DNA from: CAZMVY01 sp964569765 | Lineage (GTDB): Bacteria > Planctomycetota > Phycisphaerae > UBA1845 > PWPN01 | Direction: 5' to 3' | DNA: 14,935 bases | Assembly (NCBI GenBank): GCA_964569765.1 | Contig: CAZMVY010000120.1 | Span: forward strand, 1-14,935 | In this document: positions 1 through 6,768 of the stretch, in pieces | Position numbering within the stretch: the first letter of the stretch is position 1 | How the letters are laid out: each line of letters begins with the position of its first letter | The notes under the pieces: generated by a model | Databases searched by the model: none | Seen by the model: the letters and a program-made list of their open reading frames with translations, nothing else | What the model was told of the DNA's origin: nothing | Made by a program: the position numbers and the translations under genes

Positions 1-432
1 GTGCAGTAGTGTCAAGAGAGCCCCGCAGGGGCGATAGAGGGGTTGAGGAGGACCGTTCCGTCGCACGAATTCCGATCCGCCCGATGAGGCGCACGGACGC
101 GCGGTCTGGGTGCGTGCCGCGCTCGTCTCGCGGACGCGTTCGCGCACCCTCTCGATGTCCCTCCTCATGACAAGGTACGATTGTAGAAGAACCAGCCACA
201 AGACCATGATCAGACACGCGGTGAGCAAAGGAGCCAGGACCACGAGCCCCTGTCCCGTACGCCTGGCCAGGCCTATCGCTCAGGCACTGACCAGGCAGGC
301 CCACGGAGGCCCGAGAACGATCAGCAGAACCTCGAGCAACTGTGCAACGAGCGACTTGGCACCAGCCCGGATACTGCCCAGGAAACTCAGACTGACGAAG
401 TAAGTGGCAGCTCCTGCCAGCCCGAGCATCAT
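1..432 (-). pseudogene. Small membrane protein frame interrupted by in-frame TGA (left edge)
   Basis: Read leftward from ATG at 432, the frame gives 50 very hydrophobic residues beginning MMLGLAGAATYFVSLSFLGS, with a second hydrophobic stretch LLEVLLIVLGPPWACLVSA, then TGA at 282-280. The same frame continues without a stop to position 1. It starts with a third hydrophobic segment (LVVLAPLLTACLIMVLWLVL) followed by a charged helix (MRRDIERVRERVRE), which is typical membrane-protein organisation. Only GTG or a late ATG inside the third segment could restart translation, so a single gene broken by a nonsense change is the simplest reading. A sequencing error or two overlapping small genes are alternatives. 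The distal ~45 residues look unlike protein, so the true end may lie before the window edge. There is no clear Shine-Dalgarno before 432. Family not recognised. It lies 108 bases downstream of the VWA operon on the same strand. Confidence 0.35.
20..32. repeat. Short GCCCC/GGGGC hairpin
   Basis: GCCCC (20-24), a three-base loop, then GGGGC (28-32). From memory, similar short 'AGCCCCGCAGGGGCG' units recur in planctomycete intergenic DNA, so this may mark non-coding sequence and the end of the neighbouring gene. Only one copy is visible here, so repeat status is inferred. Confidence 0.25.
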
Positions 433-502
433 CGGCGTGTAGGGCCGAGACGGTCCACTCCATAAATGCTGGGGTCTATCTGACGTTGCTCAGCTTCTTG
501 TT

Positions 503-525
503 CGGCACGCAGGAGCCCCGTGCCG
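503..525 (-). terminator. Candidate terminator hairpin after the VWA operon
   Basis: CGGCACG (503-509) pairs perfectly with CGTGCCG (519-525) around a nine-base loop. It lies 16 bases beyond the stop of the last VWA gene. In the leftward direction no T-run follows, so it is a weak intrinsic terminator at best; it could also be an RNA-stabilising 3' hairpin. Confidence 0.3.
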
Positions 526-540
526 CCTGGTGCGCTCAGC

Positions 541-2874
541 TTACGCCACTCCCCTCCGCCGCCGCATGAACCACTCGACCGCCAGCATCGTCACGATCGT
601 CACAAACACCCACGGCCGGTCCCAGACGAACTCGGCTTCCCGCTGCCCTTGACGCGTCGGGTGGGCTTTTTCGAGGAGTGAGAGCAGTCGTTGCGGTTCG
701 GCGGAGTCAATGTACTGGCCGCCGGACGCCTCGGCCACGTTGCGCATCGTGACGGGATCGGCCGACGTGTCGATCATCTCGACGGAGAAGTCGTACGCGC
801 AGAATCGCGTTTCTTGCACGGCGGGGATCATCTCCGGCGTGCTCAACGTCACACGATACACGCCCGGTAGCTTTGCCTCGAACGATGCGTGAAGCAGGTC
901 CGCGCCTTTCCGGGGCCGACCGAGCGGCACCGGATGCGCCTGGCCGTCCGGGTCGATCACGGTGAGCGTGGCCGGCGTGTCGACCCGCGGCGGGTGTTTC
1001 ATCCGGACTTCAATCCGGGCGGTACCGCCGAGGTTCTCGGGAAACTCCGCGATCGTCAGCGCCACGTCCTGGCCCGGCAGGAATTCGCTGCCGCCGGCGA
1101 GCCATCGCACCATCCGGCGCCAGAACTCGTCGAACGGCGCGACCTTCTCAAACGACTCGCATCGTGCCGGCAACAACGACCATCGCCACAGCCCTTCGCT
1201 CAGGATGCTTACCACACGGCCTTTGCCGTAGCTCTGATACGCGACGGCCGCCATCGGCGCATCGCTCTCCGCGGTCGGCGGGGCCGTACCGGCCGCCCGG
1301 GCGAGCACAAGCGCGGCGGCCTTTTCCTTCCGCACGCGGACTGCGCCGATCATGCCCGGAAGCTCCTTCAGGATAAGGTCCGATGGCTGAGAGACGGCGG
1401 TGTCACCCCTCTGCCGTGGCGCTTGCGCTTCGGCGAGAAACCGGAACGCCGGATGCAGTCTGCCCTCGGGCGTCAGCTCGAGTCGCAGCTCGCGAACGTA
1501 TTCGTTGCCCCAGATGGCGGGCTCCAGGGCCGAAAGCACGCGAGCCGCCTCAGCGCCGGAGCGTGTGGTCGGGTCGTAGGGACGCCCTCGTGCAAAAACG
1601 ATCGCGCCGCCACGCGTGCCGAGGTATTCCTTCAGGATTCCGAGCCGCTCGGGGGGCAGGTACTCCGGCAAGCCCTTGCCGAAGATGAGCACGTCGTACG
1701 CGGCGAGGTCCTCCAGCGTCCGCGGCAGCGGCACGATCTGCTCGCGCGGCTCGCGGTCGGCCGGTTGCGTGGCGGCGTTGCGGATCGCGCTGAGACCGGT
1801 CCGGCCGTAGCGGACGATCTGGGTCAAGTCGACCTGGGGATCACTGCGCAGGCATTGTGCGAGGAACTTGGTGTCCCAGTACGGCTGCGCCTCGACGAGT
1901 AACACCTTGATCTTCTCGTTGTGGACGCGCACGAAAACAGTGCGGGAGTTGTTTGCGGTATCGGCTTCGCCCGGCATCGGCTCCGCGCGGATCTCGTACT
2001 CGTACAGCCCGGGTCGGTTCTCGCGGATGTCGAAGGCGACTTCCGATACGGCGCGGTCCCCGTAAGCCGTCGGGATCTGCTGCACGACGCGGCCCTCGCG
2101 GCGGAGGACGACGGTCACTGTATCCAAGCCGAAGCCGCTTTGCACGAGTTTGGCGACGATCCGCCCCGTTTGTCCGGTGAAAAGGGATTCCTGCGCGCTC
2201 GCCGTGATCACGGCGATATCGCGGTTCTCCGTCGTGCCGCCGAAGCAGGAAGTCCAGATCGGCACGCCCGCCTGTCCCGCTGCCGTCGCGGCCGCGACGG
2301 GGTCGCCCGCTCCCGTTTCGTGGCCGTCACCGATCAGGAGTATACCGGCCGGTTCCGCCGCGTGGGCGAACTCCGTCGCCAGCAATCGCGTGATCGTCGC
2401 CGCGATGCAGGTCTGCCGGCCCGCGGGTTCGCTTATCTCCCAGAGCAACCCGGGGCCGGTGGCGGTGAGTTGGTCGTCGTAGCGGTAGAATCGCAGATCG
2501 AACCGTTCGCGCAGCTTGTTGATAAGCCCGGGATCGAGCCATGTTTCTCTCGCCACCTCGAAACGCGACCGCGTGCCGACGTCCTTTGTGCCGAAGCTGC
2601 GCGACGTGTCCAGTGCGATCACGAGCTTGCGCCGGTACGGCTCCGGGTGGACGGATCCCGCCGCGGACGGACCAAGCAGGATGCCTGCGAGCAGCGCGAT
2701 CGTCGTGAGACGAAGGCCGACCAGCAGGATCCGTGTGGCCGTCGAAAGCCCGCACGTTCGCCAGTACGCGGCCACGGCGAGCACGGCGAGCAACAGGCTG
2801 CCTGCGATGATCCGTGAGGGAGCCGCTGCCGGCTGAAAGATCAGGCTGCTCAGGATGGTCGCGTTAATCGGCAT
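541..2874 (-). CDS. Membrane VWA protein with glutamine-amidotransferase-like region
   Basis: A 777-residue protein. Two membrane segments lie near the N-terminus (about residues 21-37 and 49-68). They are followed by a von Willebrand factor A domain opening with KLVIALDTSRSF, in which D89-T-S91-R-S93 is an intact DxSxS metal-ion adhesion site. An Ig/CARDB-like beta region comes next, then a segment beginning KIKVLLVEAQPYWDTKFL that resembles the class-I glutamine-amidotransferase-like fold common in this family; no catalytic role is implied. A last membrane helix near the C-terminus ends in MRRRRG. The VWA domain should face the periplasm or paryphoplasm, but topology is inferred. An upstream in-frame TTG at 2898 would add eight residues; I prefer the ATG because neither start has a good ribosome site. 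It is the last gene of the operon, 120 bases after the BatA-type gene, a gap holding a GGGCC/GGCCC hairpin (2945-2961). Substrate or partner unknown. Confidence 0.85.
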   Translation of the reverse strand: MPINATILSSLIFQPAAAPSRIIAGSLLLAVLAVAAYWRTCGLSTATRILLVGLRLTTIALLAGILLGPSAAGSVHPEPYRRKLVIALDTSRSFGTKDVGTRSRFEVARETWLDPGLINKLRERFDLRFYRYDDQLTATGPGLLWEISEPAGRQTCIAATITRLLATEFAHAAEPAGILLIGDGHETGAGDPVAAATAAGQAGVPIWTSCFGGTTENRDIAVITASAQESLFTGQTGRIVAKLVQSGFGLDTVTVVLRREGRVVQQIPTAYGDRAVSEVAFDIRENRPGLYEYEIRAEPMPGEADTANNSRTVFVRVHNEKIKVLLVEAQPYWDTKFLAQCLRSDPQVDLTQIVRYGRTGLSAIRNAATQPADREPREQIVPLPRTLEDLAAYDVLIFGKGLPEYLPPERLGILKEYLGTRGGAIVFARGRPYDPTTRSGAEAARVLSALEPAIWGNEYVRELRLELTPEGRLHPAFRFLAEAQAPRQRGDTAVSQPSDLILKELPGMIGAVRVRKEKAAALVLARAAGTAPPTAESDAPMAAVAYQSYGKGRVVSILSEGLWRWSLLPARCESFEKVAPFDEFWRRMVRWLAGGSEFLPGQDVALTIAEFPENLGGTARIEVRMKHPPRVDTPATLTVIDPDGQAHPVPLGRPRKGADLLHASFEAKLPGVYRVTLSTPEMIPAVQETRFCAYDFSVEMIDTSADPVTMRNVAEASGGQYIDSAEPQRLLSLLEKAHPTRQGQREAEFVWDRPWVFVTIVTMLAVEWFMRRRRGVA

Positions 2875-2994
2875 ACCGTACGCCACGTTTCGTCTCAATG
2901 ACCGCTTTCAGTGGATCGGCTCTCCGCGGCTGGCGGCAATCGGGGGGCCGGCCTCTGGCCCGCCGAGGGGCGAGCCGGTTGCCCGCCATGCGGA

Positions 2995-5136
2995 TTACCT
3001 CCGCCAGAGCACCAGACAGATCATCTCCATCGCGAGCACGCCCAGCCCCATTCCCAGTGCCCAGTGCCACAGCGGCCGGCCGTGGCGCTGTTCTCTCATG
3101 CCGCGTATGTCGGTCGTTTCGGAGATCCTCCGGCCAGCGATCCGGCTACGAAACGACTCGTCGCCCATGGCTGCCAGGTCCGATTCCCGCGGATCGACGT
3201 TGACCGCGACGCTCGCGATAAGTCTCCTGCCGGCACGGATTCGCAGAAAGCCCGGCGCGTCGGCAGGCGGGAGCGTGACGGTGGCGGTCGGGCCGTTCCG
3301 ACGGATCGCCGCGCGGATCGGTTCGCCGCTTGTGCCGCTGATCTCAATGCCTTCCGGCGTTTCGTTCGCGCGCCAGTGCACGGCAGCCGACATGCCGACG
3401 CAGGTCGGCGGTGCGCCGGACACCTTCGGTCGCAGGAAACGCGCCATCTCGTGCAGCAGGCCGGGAAACACCGCATGTTTCGCGACATCGCTCCACTGCG
3501 GGTCCGGCGAGAGGTTGCAGACGAGCAGCGTCCCGGCGCCAACGGGCACGGCGGCCAGGGCCACGTCGCCGTTCTCGAACAGTGCGATCACCTCGCCTGC
3601 GTTGTGCGCTGCGCGAGTCGCGAAATGGCGATATGCCGTGACGCGCTGGAGCGATTCCGTTCCCGCATCGCCGAGCGGCTGCAACAAGGGGTGCAGCCTC
3701 GCAGGATTCAGCACGGGCCGCGCGGCCTCGTCGCGGACGTTCATCGCCTCGAGCGGCCACGAATCGCGGTCCGCCGCAACATCCCGCAATGCGACGAGGT
3801 TTTCCCCGGCCGCCGCCGATCCGAGGAACGCCGCTACGCCGCCTCCGCGCCGGAGGAATTCGCCGATTGCCTGTACGCCCTCCACGGAAAGCGGATTCGA
3901 TGCATCGAGGAACAGCACGTCGGCGCCGGCAAGCTGGGCGGTCGCGAGCTCCGCGGAACGGACCGTTTGAAGCTCGATTGCTCCGCGGCCGTCCGCGAAG
4001 GGTGCAAGCCCGCGGGCCAGCAGATAGCCCGATGTTACTCCCTTGCGAAGGTCCGCGTCGGTGACGAGCAGGACACGCTGTCTCGCATTCACGTGCACGA
4101 CGGCGTAGCGCCGGTCGTCCACGGCCAGGGCATCCGCTGCGATCTCTGCCGTGAGCTCGTAGACCCCCGGTCCGTCGAACCGGACATCGAACGGCACGCA
4201 GACCGGCGCTCCTGGCGCGAGCGCGATGGCGGCCTGCTTCCACTCGCGTCCGTCACTCGCTCGGAGTGTCACGTCACGGCGGGCCGGGGCCGTCGAATAG
4301 TCCGCCAGTCGAACGCTGATCCGGCACGGCTCTCCCGTCATTGGCATGGGCGGATCGATGACAACTTCGCTGACGCATGCGTTCGGGCGCGGGCCGCCTG
4401 CCGCGACTCTGTAGAGCGTGATCTCCACGTCGCGGGGCAGGGCGCTGAAATCTGCCGCCTCCCAGTTCGTCCGCTGAAAGTCGCTGATTACATGCAGTTC
4501 CTTGCGCGACGGGCGGAACTCGGCGAACTGCGCGCCGGCCAGCGTGATCGCCGCGCCGACGTCGGCGCGCTCCGCCGTGGCGCGGATTCCTTCGAGCTGG
4601 GCCTTGATTGCGGGCAGGTTGGACGTGGGTCTGGCGTGCGCCGTCCGCGGCGAGAGCCCGGCGAGGATCACGTTTGCCCGGTCACCCTTGCCGGGGTCGA
4701 GCGAATCGATGATCGCTGCGGCCTGTGTCACGGCCCGGCTCATCGTCGTCGTGGCCGCCCCCGCATATCCCATCGAGGCGCTTGCGTCGAGCAGCACCAC
4801 GGCGACATTGTCGCGGCCCGCGTTCGCCGCGGCATCCGCCGAGGCGAACCATTGCGGCCGCGCGAACGCGACCGCGACGAACGCGATGACAGCACACCGC
4901 AGGAGCATGAGGATCAGGTGGCGCAGTCGCTGGAGCCGTGACCGCGACGCCGACGACGCGCGCAGGAACCGAAGCGTCGGAAACACAACGGTCTGCGGCC
5001 GGCCGCGATGGATCAGGTGGATCGCAATCGGCACGAGTACGGCCGCGAGCCCCGCCAGCATCGCCGGATGCGCGAACGTGATCGTCGCCAGGCCCGTGAA
5101 CGGCCCCAGGATTGTGTCCGCCGGTTCCGGATTCAT
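2995..5136 (-). CDS. BatA-type membrane protein with VWA domain
   Basis: A 713-residue protein. Residues ~19-98 match the N-terminal BatA module (TIGR02226 type): FAHPAMLAGLAAVLVPIAIH membrane helix, HRGRPQTVVFPTLRFLR linker, and a second helix around residues 73-92 ending in ARP. A VWA domain follows, opening NVAVVLLDASASMGYAG with MIDAS D117/S119/S121 intact and a later VISDF strand. The middle has Ig-like strands and an RVLLVTDADLRKG...GADVLFLDAS region resembling the glutamine-amidotransferase-like fold. The C-terminus is a single membrane helix (PLWHWALGMGLGVLAMEMIC). Members of this family sit beside MoxR and DUF58 genes and are thought to act in envelope chaperone-like or stress functions; the precise role here is unknown. 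It starts 32 bases after the DUF58 stop, consistent with co-transcription. The ATG at 5136 places the hydrophobic module correctly at the N-terminus. Confidence 0.9.
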   Translation of the reverse strand: MNPEPADTILGPFTGLATITFAHPAMLAGLAAVLVPIAIHLIHRGRPQTVVFPTLRFLRASSASRSRLQRLRHLILMLLRCAVIAFVAVAFARPQWFASADAAANAGRDNVAVVLLDASASMGYAGAATTTMSRAVTQAAAIIDSLDPGKGDRANVILAGLSPRTAHARPTSNLPAIKAQLEGIRATAERADVGAAITLAGAQFAEFRPSRKELHVISDFQRTNWEAADFSALPRDVEITLYRVAAGGPRPNACVSEVVIDPPMPMTGEPCRISVRLADYSTAPARRDVTLRASDGREWKQAAIALAPGAPVCVPFDVRFDGPGVYELTAEIAADALAVDDRRYAVVHVNARQRVLLVTDADLRKGVTSGYLLARGLAPFADGRGAIELQTVRSAELATAQLAGADVLFLDASNPLSVEGVQAIGEFLRRGGGVAAFLGSAAAGENLVALRDVAADRDSWPLEAMNVRDEAARPVLNPARLHPLLQPLGDAGTESLQRVTAYRHFATRAAHNAGEVIALFENGDVALAAVPVGAGTLLVCNLSPDPQWSDVAKHAVFPGLLHEMARFLRPKVSGAPPTCVGMSAAVHWRANETPEGIEISGTSGEPIRAAIRRNGPTATVTLPPADAPGFLRIRAGRRLIASVAVNVDPRESDLAAMGDESFRSRIAGRRISETTDIRGMREQRHGRPLWHWALGMGLGVLAMEMICLVLWRR

Positions 5137-5168
5137 GGCTCTCGTCCCGTGCCCGCCGCCGGCGCGCC

Positions 5169-6191
5169 TCAGCTCCCCGCTGTGGCTCGCTTGGCGAGAT
5201 AGCGCCCCAGGACGTCGTAGTAGCTCGTCGCCGTCGTGACGAGGTTGTAGTCGATCCGCCGGGCGCGGCAGCCCGCGCGAAGCTCCTCGATGTGCGCCGA
5301 AACACGCCGTTCGTAGTCCTCGCGGATGTCGCCCGGCGCGACCGTCACGGACTCATCCGTCTCGCTGTCCACGAAGCGCGCATTCGACATCCGCGGCAGG
5401 TGCAACTCGTCTTCGTGCAGCACGTGGAACAGGATGATTTCGAATTGACGGTGCCGGTACAGTCCGAGGGCGTCGAACAGAGGCGACGGCTCCTCCAGGA
5501 AATCGCTCACGACGATCAGCATCCCGCGCGGCTTCATCGCACCGAACGCCTCCCGCAACACGCCGCTCACGTTCGTCTGCCCGGCGGGCGATGCGCGTTC
5601 CAGCCGGTTCAGCAGGCCGTATAGATGCGGGAACGTGCCTCCCGGCGGCACGTACTCCTCCAGCCGCTCGCGGAAGAGCCCCATTCCGGTCTTGTCGCCT
5701 TGTTTGATGATGAGGAACAGAAGCGCCGCCAGGAGGTAGCACGAGTATTCGAGCTTGGAGAGGGGGGCCTCGTCCAATTCGGCATCCGTATCCCCTGGGC
5801 GGGAACCGCCCGAGCCCGCATAGCCCATGCTCGCGCTGCAGTCGAGCAGCGGATAGACGAGCATGTTCGTGTGCGCCTCGAAGAGCCGCACGAACAGCCT
5901 GTCGCTCCGGCCGTAGGCCTTCCAGTCGATGTCGGCGATATCGTCCCCCGGGCAGTACTCGCGGTAGTCGGCGAACTCGATGCTGTGTCCGCGCGATCGC
6001 GACCGGTGCGGGCCGGCGTAGAGGCCTTCGACCAGCGTGCGGGCGACGAACAGGAGATCCTTGAGCCCTCGCAACTCGGCCGGTCGAAGGTAGTGGCGGG
6101 GCCGCCCCGGCCCGGTCGGGGCCGATTCGCGGGTCGTTGCCGGTAGCGCGGCGCCGACGGGGCTACCGGTCGTAGCCTTCCTCCTCATCAT
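5169..6191 (-). CDS. DUF58 domain protein (VWA-like)
   Basis: A 340-residue protein with no membrane segment, so probably cytosolic. After ~35 Pro/Ala-rich residues comes the DUF58 core: RSRGHSIEFADYREYCPGDD (residues 64-83), then IADIDWKAYGRSDRLFVRLFE, the family hallmark. A VWA-like fold continues with LLDCSASMGYAG (D117, S119, S121, an intact DxSxS site) and GMLIVVSDFLEEP. It ends with TATSYYDVLGRYLAKR, the usual DUF58 C-terminus. DUF58 proteins are typically encoded directly after a MoxR AAA+ ATPase and are presumed to work with it. Here the preceding gene is instead the 110-residue CxxC protein, and the two genes overlap by 29 bases, which suggests translational coupling. The start is ATG-ATG at 6191/6188, inside the upstream gene; no later ATG precedes the conserved core. 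Confidence 0.92.
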   Translation of the reverse strand: MMRRKATTGSPVGAALPATTRESAPTGPGRPRHYLRPAELRGLKDLLFVARTLVEGLYAGPHRSRSRGHSIEFADYREYCPGDDIADIDWKAYGRSDRLFVRLFEAHTNMLVYPLLDCSASMGYAGSGGSRPGDTDAELDEAPLSKLEYSCYLLAALLFLIIKQGDKTGMGLFRERLEEYVPPGGTFPHLYGLLNRLERASPAGQTNVSGVLREAFGAMKPRGMLIVVSDFLEEPSPLFDALGLYRHRQFEIILFHVLHEDELHLPRMSNARFVDSETDESVTVAPGDIREDYERRVSAHIEELRAGCRARRIDYNLVTTATSYYDVLGRYLAKRATAGS

Positions 6192-6495
6192 CGTGACGAT
6201 GCTCGTCCTCGTCGTCCTGAAACTTCCACGAGTCCGCCTCCTCCGCCTCGTCGATCTCCCGCTCCATGTGCCGGATCATCTTCTCCTGGAGCGGCGCGAG
6301 GCGTTTGTACATCTCCAGTGTCGCCTGGTAGGCCCGCACCATCGCATCCAGCCTGGTGAGCTGGGCGTCGATCCGGAGCAGTTGCCATTTCAACAGGCAC
6401 TCGGGCTCTTTGATCGTCCCGAACGGGTCGCACTTGAACGTGATCTGCTCGCCCGGCCCGTGGACGAGGTACTCGCAATCCTTGCATTGGATCAT
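6163..6495 (-). CDS. Small CxxC putative zinc-binding protein with acidic tail
   Basis: A 110-residue protein, the first gene of the leftward operon. The N-terminus MIQCKDCEYL has C4-x2-C7, with further cysteines at C22 and C33, so four cysteines could form a zinc-ribbon-like site. The middle (about 38-82, WQLLRIDAQLTRLDAMVRAY to HMEREID) is predicted helical and amphipathic. The C-terminus is strongly acidic with two histidines (KFQDDEDEHRHDDEEE). The start is set by a GGGAGA ribosome site (6506-6501) five bases before ATG and by the promoter just upstream. I recall similar 'MIQCKDCE...' proteins annotated as hypothetical in planctomycetes, but cannot verify it here. No function is assigned. 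It could be a metal-dependent regulator or adaptor for the downstream DUF58/VWA proteins (inference). The longer same-frame reading that extends across the sulfatase gene is an antisense shadow. Confidence 0.8.
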   Translation of the reverse strand: MIQCKDCEYLVHGPGEQITFKCDPFGTIKEPECLLKWQLLRIDAQLTRLDAMVRAYQATLEMYKRLAPLQEKMIRHMEREIDEAEEADSWKFQDDEDEHRHDDEEEGYDR

Positions 6496-6522
6496 CGTTT
6501 TCTCCCGGAGCGGACGAAGGTT

Positions 6523-6551
6523 ATTGTACGAACCGCCGCGCACCCGTTCAA
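6523..6551 (-). promoter_or_regulatory. Sigma70-type promoter of the VWA operon
   Basis: Read leftward: -35 TTGAAC (6551-6546), a 17-base spacer, then -10 TACAAT (6528-6523). The predicted transcription start near 6516 leaves a leader of about 20 bases carrying the GGGAGA ribosome site (6506-6501) before ATG at 6495. Spacing is ideal, with 5/6 match at -10 and 4/6 at -35. Confidence 0.6.
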
Positions 6552-6589
6552 TTCGGAACGTGCCCGTGCGGATCGCCGGGCGCCGCCGG

Positions 6590-6618
6590 ATTGCCTGTGC
6601 GCCGGATTCGGCGGCAAT
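6590..6618. promoter_or_regulatory. Compound palindrome in divergent intergenic region
   Basis: ATTGCC (6590-6595) pairs with GGCAAT (6613-6618), and inside it GCCG (6601-6604) pairs with CGGC (6609-6612); the left arm carries a five-base bulge. GCCGGATT also occurs twice as a direct repeat (6585-6592 and 6601-6608). It lies between the divergent VWA operon and the first sulfatase, so it could be an operator serving both or part of the sulfatase leader. No known regulator site is recognised. I found no convincing sigma70 promoter for the sulfatase in 6619-6750. Confidence 0.25.
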
Positions 6619-6768
6619 AGTCGGGTCAGCCGGCCGTTTGGCAAGTGAGGCGCCGGCTCCCGCGACCGGTCGTGGATTCGTCCTCTCCGTTTGGCGGGGA
6701 TGGTTCGGTCGCCGTAACGCGGGTATGACACTCGTTGGTGAACGCGTTCCGAGAGGAGGACGGCCAAG

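Noticed and set aside
110..403. Rightward 97-codon frame near the left edge
   Set aside because: Ser/Arg/Thr-rich shadow composition; the opposite strand carries hydrophobic, membrane-protein-like sequence instead.
2911..4941. Long rightward open frame (676 codons) opposite the BatA-type gene
   Set aside because: Arg/His/Gly-rich composition without recognisable domains; the opposite strand encodes a clear BatA/VWA protein. It is a GC-rich antisense shadow.
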